From Fragilaria crotonensis (lineage: Eukaryota > Bacillariophyta > Fragilariophyceae > Fragilariales > Fragilariaceae), in contig JAKSYS010000594.1 in the NCBI GenBank assembly GCA_022925895.1, forward strand, positions 1-39,709: DNA of 39,709 nucleotides, given 5' to 3'. Made by a program: the position numbers and the translations under genes. Shown here one piece after another: positions 9,824 to 18,960 of this stretch (positions are counted from its first letter, which is position 1; each line of letters begins with the position of its first letter). Below the pieces are notes generated by a model that was given only the letters and a program-made list of their open reading frames with translations, did no database searches and had not been told where the DNA came from.

Positions 9824-12437
9824 ATGACGGCTACTTCTGCGGCGGCGGAGGAACGTCTGAGCACTCTGCTTGCCTCCAACAACTTTTCTGTGGCGTCCTA
9901 TCTCAATACCGCTCTTGAAGATGCTGAAGAAGAAGAATTGCAACGAAGAATGGCTGAACTGGCACTTCAACTCCAGTTACAAACCCAAGCATGCCACGAA
10001 GATATTGGACGAATCGGGGCTGAACTTCAAGCCATTCTTCCCCGTTGCGCGACAGATGTTGGTCGATTAGGTGTTGGTTTGGATGGGATACGTATCGATG
10101 CCTCACAGCTCCTGGAAGAGTGTGCGCATTTGCAAAATGAAGAGGTGTCTTCGTCTTTGGAAACGCTTTCAACGCTGCACGCGCTTCGATCAAATCTTTC
10201 GCACACACAAGATATTCTCAAAGCAGCAGCAACTTGGGACTCGACGTTGCAGTCGATCTCTCCCCTTCTGGCACAGCAGAATCTTCCAGAAGCTGTGTCG
10301 GCCCTATCGCAGCTAGAAGCTGGAGAACGGGCACTCCGTGGCATGCCTTCGGGCCGCGAAGATCGTCAAGACGCATTGCAAAAGATTCGTCATCAAGTTC
10401 AAGTTTTACTCCAGCCACAGCTTAAGCACGCTCTCCAAAATATGCACACGCGTTTGGCGCCACTCCAGCAGTGTGTCTCCCTGTATGCCTCCTTGCACAA
10501 GATGGATGTCTTGAAACAGGAATACATTGCCAATCGACCAGCGATGGTGCACAAGGCTTGGTTTGCCTTTCGCGGAGGGGAGGATTCATTTGTCACATGG
10601 TTGCCAACTTGGTATGATGTTGTTCTCAGCCTCTTGACTGAAGAAAGGAGGCAAAGTTTGGCTGTGTTTGGTCCAGATCATGCGCCTATTATGATTGGAA
10701 AGGTAAGTGCTGGAGGAAATCAAAGCGGACCTGATGTAACGTCTGCTCAGTACTTTATGTCAACAGGTGCTAAGCGAATGCTTCCGTCCCGTCATCGGCT
10801 CATTCCAAACTCGATTGGAGGTTGTATACTCTCCAGAAGGAGTATCGAACGCCGGAGATGGCTCACTGGAATCGATTTGCGGGCTTTACGAAGCCACGCT
10901 CCAGTTTCTCTCGCTCGCATATGAATCAGTCGCTGGGGGTTGGCATGATGTTGCTGACGCTACATCCATAGAAGGAGCAGCTCTCTACGGCGAGATCGCT
11001 GAGGTTTTTGGACGAATTGCGTCTCCTTTCGCTGCCTATCAGAAGTCGTTTGCAACCCTCGAAAAGCTTCACTCCAATATCTCTCAGTCTCTGATTGCCA
11101 AGGATATCCGACAGTCTGTCAGTGCACTTACTTCCCCCAGTGTCACTGTCCTTCAAGACACCGCAGAAAAGCTGAAAGGCCTCGCAGCGTACGTCTTCCC
11201 TATTAGCGACGCAGCCATGGGGCGTCTCGAGTTGATGACTGGAGGTTATGAGGTGCGAAAGTCTCTCGCTACCATTGATGGTATCATCTCAAACCATGCT
11301 GGGGAATTGACCGTTGCAATCCGAACCTTGTCGGCCACTATGGATGCTGGCAATTTGGCGGACGTTTTCGATGACCAGCATGTCCCTTCTTCGCTAGAGA
11401 TTCTCAAGGTTGTTGGTCTGTATCAATCGTCACTCAAGGAGTTTGAGGCAAGAGCGCACGAGCGCATGGCAGTTCTGCAACAACGTAAAGCTGCACATAA
11501 GATGCACGAAAAGGAAGCAGTTTTGAAGTCAAAGTCGTTCCTGCTCCCGGACGCCCTCTCCGTTGTAGAAGTTGACTCTATACTCATCAAGGCTGTCTTT
11601 ACAAGCGACAACGAAGATGAGGACACGCTCGAGCGCTTTGCTGGGACCGATGCTATGCTTTTCCCAGAATCTAGTGACTCTGTGGAGCGCCTCAAACGTA
11701 GCTGCCAGTCTCTCGTTTTTGATGTTTGCTCTGCAGTGCCTCGCAAGCACTTGGCCAACATGGCAGCTATGCCTTGCTGGACGTCATCCCAAAGCTCGCT
11801 CGACTCCTATGGCACACTCCCGCAGCCATACATTACTCAGGTGGGAGAACACATGTTAGCGCTTGTTCAAGCTCTCGATCCGTTTGCTTCTTGTGCCAAT
11901 TCGCTGTCGATCGCCAGGGAAGTCATGGGCGGAGTCCGCAATGTTGCACTTCAACCATGGAAGGATTTATTGGACGCTGCCGGAATCCCCAATGACTCGA
12001 TATCCGAAACTCTAATGAAGGGAAATGGACTGAGCAACTACGTCAATAGCGGATTCGAAGATGAAGAGGATATAGAAGTTGATGATCAAGATGCCTCGGA
12101 GAAAGCGAAGCATGATTTTTCAAATCAGTGGCTGGATGTGGTTGGGTTGGCTGTCACGGGTCGTTTGTTGGAACGCATCTTGCGTATTCCTCGTCTCACC
12201 CCCAAAGGCTGCGAGCACTTGTCGGTGGATTTGAATTATTTGGTCAACGTGTTGGCGGCACTCGGTGTCGCGGGCCATCCGCACCCGCTTGTGCATCATT
12301 TTGCCGAGATTTCAACGCTCGATGGTGATTCTTTCACCGCGATGATTGAACGCCGCGAGCGGAATACGCCTCTTGTGAGTGCGCTATGTGCCATCGAAGA
12401 GCGATTCGTGGTGATGCGTGGAATATTGAAGGGCTAA
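9824..12437 (+). CDS. COG7: Conserved oligomeric Golgi complex subunit 7
   Basis: COG7 is part of the eight-subunit COG tether for retrograde vesicle traffic within the Golgi, in lobe B with COG5, 6 and 8. The coding exons are 9824-10702 and 10767-12437, joined across a 64-nt intron (GTAAGT...CAACAG), giving 849 residues, near the size of animal COG7 (about 770). The N-terminus (LSTLLASNNFSVASYLNTAL) is followed by long coiled-coil-prone helices (ELQRRMAELALQLQLQTQA, IGAELQAILP) and a helical C-terminal bundle ending SALCAIEERFVVMRGILKG. The start is ATG 9824, not the in-frame TTG just before it. The exon junction reads HAPIMIGK then VLSECFRPVIGSFQTRLE, keeping phase 0. The family call rests on the N-terminal pattern, size and helical layout. 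Confidence 0.85.
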
Positions 12438-12790
12438 GTTTGCTGCCCAACGCGGCGGGCATCATGTCAACCCGTAAACAAGTGCAGTTGTTGTTGACTC
12501 ACTGCAAGAGTGACGGTTGTTGTGATCTGTTGTAGTGCAGTAGTGTGAATAGGCGTTATCGCACCTATCCAAATCGGCTGATGTGATTATTCCCAAAAAT
12601 ATTGACGACACGAAATAAAAGGCATGACCCAAACCAGGTATTCTAGACAAGCCTAGACTTGAGTGACTCCATCGTTTAGTTTGATGGCATTGGAGAAGAT
12701 GGAGAATACCAATGACACACTGCAGGTATCACAATACCAACATAGGCCAGCCTCGACCATAAACCGTGTGCCTAATCGCTGAATCGGAGC
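12438..12790. other. intergenic region, possible decayed transposon flank
   Basis: AT-rich sequence after COG7. From about 12690 a translation in the frame of the downstream transposase fossil reads weakly like more of that protein, but stops and low similarity make this unsafe. Confidence 0.4.
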
Positions 12791-13450
12791 GAAGGAGGTG
12801 CTCGTCTCTTGGCAAAGTAGCGTGATGCAGAGTGTGTGAGCGAACAATAAGATCGTGAAAGTAATGTTTCTGGAAGCAACATGACAACAAGGAAGTTGTG
12901 TGTTTCCCAGTAAGACTGGAATGCAGCCATGCATGATAGACTAAACTCTACCATTTTCAAGAGCAAGTGAATGGGCCTCAGGGAGCAATTATGACAACAC
13001 CAGCCACCAGTAACCTTCACTACGCTCGGACATTCATAATTTGATTATTGAACATCATGTGATTCCTGCAATTCAAGAGATTTGGCCTTGGTTCACACCA
13101 GCCAGTACGGTAGCAGTACATCAAAATTTGATTATTGAACACCATGTAATTCCTGCAATTGAATTGAATTGGCCATGTTTCAGCTGCTTCATTGTGATTC
13201 AACAAGCAAGAATGGACATTTCTTGTTGAGTTGTTGACTCAAGATGATCCAGGATTCTCCCTTTTGCAGGCAAGGACAAGATCGTCATTCGAAATATCAA
13301 TTTACTGGCACACGCTCCATAATCACCCAATACAAATGTTTGTGACTTCTTGTTTTTAGTGCATTGGAATCAGACCATTTGCAAGCTTGAGGAAAACGTA
13401 GACACCATCAAAGGATTGGTAGCTCAAAGGACTGCAGATGATTGAATAAC
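12791..13450 (+). pseudogene. Decayed Tc1/mariner-type transposase
   Basis: A single reading frame set by AAG 12849 can be followed for about 600 nt through several stops and without an indel. It shows successive family landmarks: KIVKVMFLEA at 12849, FPSKTGMQP at 12903 (the family's FDGKxGxWP), LIIEHHVIPAIQEIWP at 13041 (the family's hxPAIxxxWP), FIVIQQARMDIS in the second copy (the family's IxIQQDNAxxHI, here missing the aspartate and asparagine), and SPNTNVCDFLFL at 13323 (the family's SPDTNVxDLGFF). The segment with HHVIPAI is tandemly duplicated. Stops and the missing DDE/DDD aspartate mean it encodes no active enzyme. Terminal inverted repeats were not found. Boundaries are approximate. 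Confidence 0.8.
13036..13174 (+). repeat. 87-bp-period direct repeat inside the transposase fossil
   Basis: Two 52-bp copies, 13036-13087 and 13123-13174, differ at a handful of positions. In the transposase frame both encode LIIEHHVIPAI, and several early differences are at third codon positions (CAT/CAC, GTG/GTA, CCT/CCA). This suggests the duplication, or its divergence, dates from when the frame was still read. Confidence 0.8.
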
Positions 13451-14889
13451 TTCATGAAAGAGCAATGACTTTTTCTTCAAATACTTTGCAAAGGAACTTT
13501 GCCACTGCAAACAGACACCAGTGACATTGCTATTGCTACTGATCATTTTGCAATGGATACAGCAAAACCACAGGGGTCGCAACCAGCAGAAGTAGCCGAT
13601 GAGACCAGAGGCAATGAAAATGGAGTTGATATAAGAGTACCAGTGCAGATATATCAATCAGAAGTTTATCATACCATGAGTATGACTCGTGACAAACACG
13701 CTTTGACAATGTTTGAGTGATGCCCTTAGTAAAGAATATCATTATTTTTTCGCACATAACTCTTAATTGCTGCCATTCTGACCTGTAGCCTACACTGCTG
13801 TTGCTGAATTGCTTGGTTAACAGCATCAAGAACAAACTACAAAAAGAGGAGAAAGAATTGAAAACTGTCATGAGAAATCAGGAAATTGCAAAAAGGGAAT
13901 AGAACAAAGGCTACTCAACACTACATGAATTCTGTGATTGAATTATATATAGTGCCTAATGTGACTATTCACGCATCATCATGTTCAACAATAAGTGGCT
14001 CGAACACACTCACAATGCATATCCATCAAATTTGCCAATATCACCTATTCTGCACTACCAAAAACATCCCAGATGATCTAATGAAAGGCTTTTGCTGCCT
14101 CAAAAGCACAGAGGGGTTGAGTGAGGCAAGTCACAAAGTTTGTCCTTGAGGAGGTTCAAACACAATGCTAGCCTCTAAACTTTCAATTTTGTAAGAGCAT
14201 TCTCATGGTTCAGGGGTTTACTTGTACATCAGCAGAATCTGACCCCCCCCAGGGTCAGATTATATATGCTTTTCACTAATTGAAAAATAGGCATTCTCTA
14301 TCATATAGTACCTTTCTTGTCATGGCATACTGGCTTGTTTTTGACTGTCAAAACTGTCATCATCTTTGTTCTCCTCTCATCAACGAACAAACCAACATCG
14401 TTTACCATCACCTCCATTTCCTCCTTTGCCATGAAGTTTGAAGACATAACAAGGAAAAGGAAGGTGATGAGAAGGGCTCAAAAAGGACAATAAGAGAATG
14501 AAAGGTGAAAAGAAGGGCACCGGCATGGAGGACAGTGGAAAGAAAGGTGAGGATCGATAAATTTGTTCATGTGGAAAAGGAGATGGCGGAAGTGTTGTCC
14601 TACTCCACGCTCCACTACGGTGTGTGGCGGATATGCAGCTTGTGCGCACAAGAAAATGTACAAGGACCCCAATGCAACCCCTCCCCCCCCAAAAAAAAGA
14701 GAAAACTGGAAACTAAGGAAAAAAATTAGCGTACTACACCCCGAGAATAGTCTGTGCAGTATGCAGTATGCTACCTCTGAGTACCATTACTACATGGTAC
14801 CCTTATCCCTTATCCCTTATCAGCACATAGCCTTTCGTTGTCGCAAATGTTGAACTTCAACAACACCATGTCTGTAAAACAGAGGTAAC
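13451..14889. other. gene-poor, partly decayed repeat DNA
   Basis: AT- and purine-rich sequence without a convincing gene. A short open frame at 13499-13720 and a lysine/glutamate-rich stretch near 13826-13900 may be further transposon debris. At 14236-14261 there is a perfect hairpin (AATCTGACCC, loop CCCCCA, GGGTCAGATT). At 14800-14820 there are three copies of CCCTTAT. GTAC words appear at 14755-14800. Confidence 0.5.
14236..14261. repeat. perfect inverted repeat (10-bp arms)
   Basis: Arms AATCTGACCC (14236-14245) and GGGTCAGATT (14252-14261) enclose a C-rich 6-nt loop. There is no poly-T after it and no adjacent gene, so it is unlikely to be a terminator. It may be an end or remnant of a small mobile element. 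Confidence 0.7.
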
Positions 14890-15195
14890 TTAGGCCCACC
14901 CTTACGGTAGTGAAAAGTTGAGATGAAAAACTGACCCCCCAACTTTTTTTTTAGAATATACTGCTTCCCCGGCCTTATCGTGAACGCAGAAAAAGTTGTG
15001 TTTTCCGGGTATTTTTTTGTCCTTACTGTCGCATTTTATTCCATACTACGAACTCCAGTACTATTATTAGAGGCAATTCCACTACAAGCCGTCATTGCTG
15101 GTGACCATAGCGATACTGCCAACATCATCGTTGAAGGCGAGTGATTACAACAAGGTACTGTAGTGGAAAACAATACACAAGTAGCATTTAATTTT

Positions 15196-15800
15196 TCAGG
15201 AGTGTCGCCATCATGGTTGCTAGCATCGTCGTCGTTGCTACCGTCTAGTGTCGACGTTGTCGCTGGTGTTGTCGTCGTCGCGAGGTCTAGTGTCATTAGT
15301 GTTGCCGTCGTCTTGTCGTCGTTAGCGTCTAGTGTCGCTTGCGTCGTCGTCGTTGACGACGTCTAATGTCGCCGTCGTCGCTAGCGTCGTTGTCGTCGAC
15401 AACGCCAAGTGTCGCCGTCGTCTTCGTCGTTGCAAGGAGTACCGGTAGTATTGTAGTCGTCGCTGTCATGGCTGCTACTCTAGTCGCAGTCGTCTTCGTC
15501 ATCGCTAAGATCGCTCGTTGTCGTTGCTAGCGCCTCTCGTCGCCGTCGTCGTCTCTAGTCGCCGTTGTCGTCTCTAGTCGCCGTTGTCGTCGCTTGTCGT
15601 CATCGTCGCGAATTATAGTGACACCGTCGTCGTCATGGTCGCTAGTGTTGTCGTCGCCGACGACATCAAGTGTCGCATCTCTAGTCGCCGTCGACTTCGT
15701 TGTCGCTAGTGTCGTCGTTGTCATCGAAGATGTCTAGTGTTGCCGTCACTAGTGTCGTCGTCGTCGCCGTCGCCGTCGCGAGGTTAAGTGTCGCCGTTGT
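15196..15800. repeat. GTC-type trinucleotide-rich minisatellite
   Basis: About 600 bp is dominated by GTC/GTT/GCC triplets with recurring longer words such as CTAGTGTCGCCGTCGTC and TCGTCGTTGTCGTCG at irregular spacing. Open frames across it on both strands are Val/Ser/Ala- or Asp/Thr/Arg-rich artefacts of the repeat. It forms the bulk of the TTA-flanked element's interior. Confidence 0.85.
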
Positions 15801-15919
15801 CGTCGTAGACAACGACAACGCTTGACATGACACCTACATACGTTTACTCGAATGGTGTGACAACTTGACACTTGGCGACAAGATCTCGTTTCACGCAGCG
15901 ATGATTCAATCGACTCGAA

Positions 15920-16002
15920 GATCTCAACTTTTCATCGAAAAGTTGCTGTTAAAAGTTGGGCCCCAACTTTTACAAGCAACTTTTCGATGAAAAGTTGAGA
16001 TC
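15920..16002. repeat. near-perfect long palindrome
   Basis: Arms 15920-15960 and 15962-16002 are reverse complements at 39 of 41 positions around a single central base at GTTGGG-C-CCCAAC. The arms contain CTCAACTTTTCATCG, which shares AAAAGTTGAGAT with the element's terminal repeats. The right end is therefore a nest of AACTTTT/AAAAGTT repeats. Confidence 0.85.
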
Positions 16003-16117
16003 GGACCAACTTGGTTTTTCATGCAACTTTTCACCCATAAGGCCGGTCAACACGAAAAAAAAAGTTGGGGGGTCAGTTTTTAATCTCAACTTTTCACTAC
16101 CGTAAGGGTGGGCCTTA

Positions 16118-16796
16118 CAGTACAAGTACAACTGGAGGACTACTTTGTGCCTCTGTGGAGTAGAACGAATTGGAGTACACCAGTGCTTTATGTCATACAC
16201 TTGTTTCCAACTTCCGAACTCTCCGAACATGATGTTGCGGAACCTCTCACTCCCCCAAACCGGACTACGAGTTCGAGTACTCGAGCTCTGAGAGAACCGA
16301 ATTCTTTTCATGCGAAAAGTGTAAACGATCATCCGATGATTGCTGTATTCCGGGAATGAGCACACCGAGTACAAGTACAATACCTGGTACTAGTACCAGG
16401 TACTCCGTCCGCACCGGACTATGGATGCATAGGTGAATTGTTAAGAGTTACTCCAGTACATTTCTGTTATGTGCAAGTAGCAGTGGTATGTCATACTCGA
16501 GCATTGGATTTGCATGCACAGGGTTCGTGAGGACGGTCATATCAAGACACGCTGTATTTTACCTCGTGTACCAGCGACCATGTCGTACTCCGAGTACCAG
16601 GTACAGTACGTCGTACTCAGCATGACTAATTCAAACTTCAATGTAAAAAACCACTTCGATGACGAAGCAGAAAAACCTCTCAGCAATTCGCCTCCATAAA
16701 TATAGCTTTGTCTCAGTCTCTGCGTCTCTGCCTCAACTACAAGCAACACTACTACACCCATGCATTAGGATCTCTCAACAAGACGAAGATAATCAG
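16118..16796. other. intergenic region with GTAC palindromes
   Basis: This gap upstream of the CRAL-TRIO gene includes a perfect 22-bp palindrome at 16381-16402 (TACCTGGTAC then TAGTACCAGGTA) and another GTAC cluster at about 16570-16625 (CTCCGAGTACCAGGTACAG). No gene is identified. Confidence 0.6.
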
Positions 16797-17896
16797 ATGA
16801 CCAATTCTCTTTCAGCGACTGCTCCACGCGTTGAAGTGAAGGAGTGGCAGAGGGAGTTGGAGGAGATGTCTGCAGAAGAGCAGTTGAAGGCATTGAGGGG
16901 ATTTGTACGGCGAAGCCACGCCTATTGATGAGACGCCGGAGCTCCTGGAAAGGGCAATGGATGAATTGCAGATCAGTCTGGAAAGAGCAGGTGACAAAGA
17001 TTGCTTTCTGGAAGCTCAGAATCTTGTCCCTGATGTTGTTAACTCGTTTGACTTTCGTCTCATATTTCTGAGATCGGTCCGATTTGATGCAGAGGTAAGA
17101 AGTTTCCCCGATCGCAGATGACTGTCACGATACAAGCTCAACTCAATAGTACTAATTACGATATCTTACCCCCCTAAAGTTGGCCGCCCAGAAAATGGTG
17201 ATGTATTGGGAATACAAGGTGAAGCTGTTTGGACCTGAGATCGCCTTCCGACCGGGAGGTAAGATCTTCCTCTCGGATCTGAATGACGATGACCTAGCCA
17301 CTCTGGATGCGAAGGGTCTGTTTTGGCTTCCAAACGACGAAGCTGGCCGAGGCGTCATGTTTTCTAGGCGTCAGCTTTGGACCTTTCGCCATTTTTCCAA
17401 TTTGGTGGGTAGCTTAATCTCTGGACAGGTCAAGCATTTTGTGAAACTCATGTAATGCTCTCGCAAACTACAGACACGGCTGGCGTGGTACTTGGTTCAC
17501 GTCGCTCTAGAGGACGTTTCTGTTCAGAAAAATGGGATTGTTTGCATCATGTACAATGTCGGTTCATACTCCATCTCTGAGAATTTCGATCGAAAAGGCC
17601 TAAACATGTTATTGCAGGTTGCCCGCCGTGCCCTGCCGTTTCGAGTCGTTGGTGTGCACCACTGTTACACCAGCAAAATTTACAATATTATCCTACCATT
17701 TGTCCTCTCTTGTTTGGGGAGGGAGATTCGATCGCGGCATCGTTTGCATTTCGATTCGAATACAATGTTGGCGAACATACTGAAGTATGGGTTATCTGCA
17801 GACTCGCTTCCAGTAATTATGGGAGGCAAATTAGAATCGGACCCTGCTGCGTGGAAAGAAGAACGAAGAAGGAAGGAGAAAGGATTTGTTCACTGA
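16797..17896 (+). CDS. CRAL-TRIO lipid-binding-domain protein (frame break in exon 1)
   Basis: CRAL-TRIO (Sec14-like) proteins carry hydrophobic lipids between membranes. Exons are 16797-17094, 17180-17404 and 17474-17896, with introns of 85 and 69 nt (GTAAGA...AAAG; GTGGGT...ACAG), both phase 0. Exon 1 gives LYGEATPIDETPELLERAMD and the N-terminal helices. Exon 2 gives QKMVMYWEYKVKLFG and FRPGGKIFLSDLNDDDL. Exon 3 gives the lipid-pocket core HVALEDVSVQKNGIVCIMYN, LPFRVVGVHHCYTSKIYN and LPVIMGGKLESD. Exon 1 is 3n+1 long: the frame from ATG 16797 runs into a stop at 16926 unless one G is dropped from the GGGG at 16898-16901, where LR is followed by DLYGEATPID in the next frame. The layout matches a CRAL-TRIO family common in diatoms. 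The ligand is unknown. Confidence 0.8.
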
Positions 17897-18960
17897 CTTT
17901 GCGGTGAAGAGCTATCAGTCAGCATGGAAGCAAACGTTCCCGTATGCGAAAATCTGTTGACAGGCGCCAATGTGCAAATCTATTCCTTGATAACATCCGT
18001 AACTTGTTGCCTTTTCTAGTAGAGCATTCTCAAAGTAGTCGTCGCTAGTCACACAGATAACTACCTGGTGCCGTAGGCTGAGGTGCGTTTCCTGATGTCC
18101 AAGGCATTGTGGCATAGCAGGGGAAGGGCAGTGCGTATGTCTTACTCGGAGTATCTGATGGGATTGTATGATGGCTTCACAAAATGTTAACATGACGTAC
18201 AGAGCCTCTGTGATGCAAGATTCAAGCCAGCACTCAACTTCAAACGCATCTTAGAAATCCCAGTACAGTACCTGGTAGAGGTAGTACCAGGTACTTTGAC
18301 ATACTCCGATTACAGTAAATGCAAATCAGGTGTTTTCGAACGTTACTGGAGTACTCGAGTACTCGGAGTACAAGATCTATGTAATGGAAACTGGAAACGA
18401 CGTTGCGCTTCAGAAAGAGGTTTGATGACGTTTTGCACTGGTCCAATGCGCGAGCGGAGACGCGCGATCCGGCATTTCTCATAGCTTTTTCGAATTTGAA
18501 CGACCCAGCCAGCTGCCGGACACAAAAAAAGCGCGCTCTGGTCCAGCCACAGGGGGCACCGCATGCATAGTTCTATGACATATGCTCCGAGATGTAACTC
18601 CGAGTACCAGTAGACCTGGTATCTGGTATCATGGTCATTTGTACTTCAGGTATGGATAATTGCATCTCATACGAATACCTCATACAACAACCTGCTACGG
18701 TATACCGTACTTATTGGTTCACTGTTTCACCCTCCCAACTGAGAACCGCCGCACGCGCCGGTTCCAATCTCCGTCGCGACGACCTGCAGGACATAAATCG
18801 TCAACATATATCTCATAGAAAGGTATAGCCTTACGGGTCGTTCCATTGTGATCTTGTTCAGACTGCATTCATGTCTGGGGCCAGTAAGTACGCTGCCACT
18901 GTAAACACGGTTGGAGTATTTGCATAGAGTGAACGTTCCTATGTCTCACATCACATCTGC
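17897..18960. other. intergenic region with GTAC hairpins
   Basis: About 1 kb without a believable gene. At 18268-18294 a hairpin has arms GTACCTGGTA and TACCAGGTAC around a 7-nt loop. GTAC words continue at 18350-18372 and 18598-18660. The right part is the upstream region of the 1529-residue protein. Confidence 0.55.

Larger units (their letters stand above)
14893..16114. mobile_element. 1222-bp non-autonomous TIR element, PIF/Harbinger (Tourist)-like
   Basis: Terminal inverted repeats of exactly 60 bp (14893-14952 and 16055-16114) match at 59 of 60 positions. They start GGCCCACCCTTACGG and end in a nine-T run. The element is flanked on both sides by TTA (14890-14892, 16115-16117), the target duplication typical of PIF/Harbinger elements. 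The interior holds a long GTC-rich tract, a 41-bp-arm palindrome just inside the right end, and no transposase-like frame. The element would therefore depend on an enzyme supplied in trans. The near-identical ends suggest fairly recent insertion. The superfamily assignment rests on the TTA duplication and GG start only. Confidence 0.85.

Noticed and set aside
13499-13720. 73-residue open frame as a gene
   Set aside because: Sits beside decayed transposon sequence, has no domain or flanking gene structure; kept only as possible debris.
14800-14820. Three CCCTTAT units as a telomere-like repeat
   Set aside because: Too short and not the TTAGGG-type repeat; more likely a small slippage product.
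15163-15724. Long open frames in both strands of the GTC-rich tract
   Set aside because: They are translations of a trinucleotide repeat (Val/Ser/Ala or Asp/Thr/Arg) without any domain.
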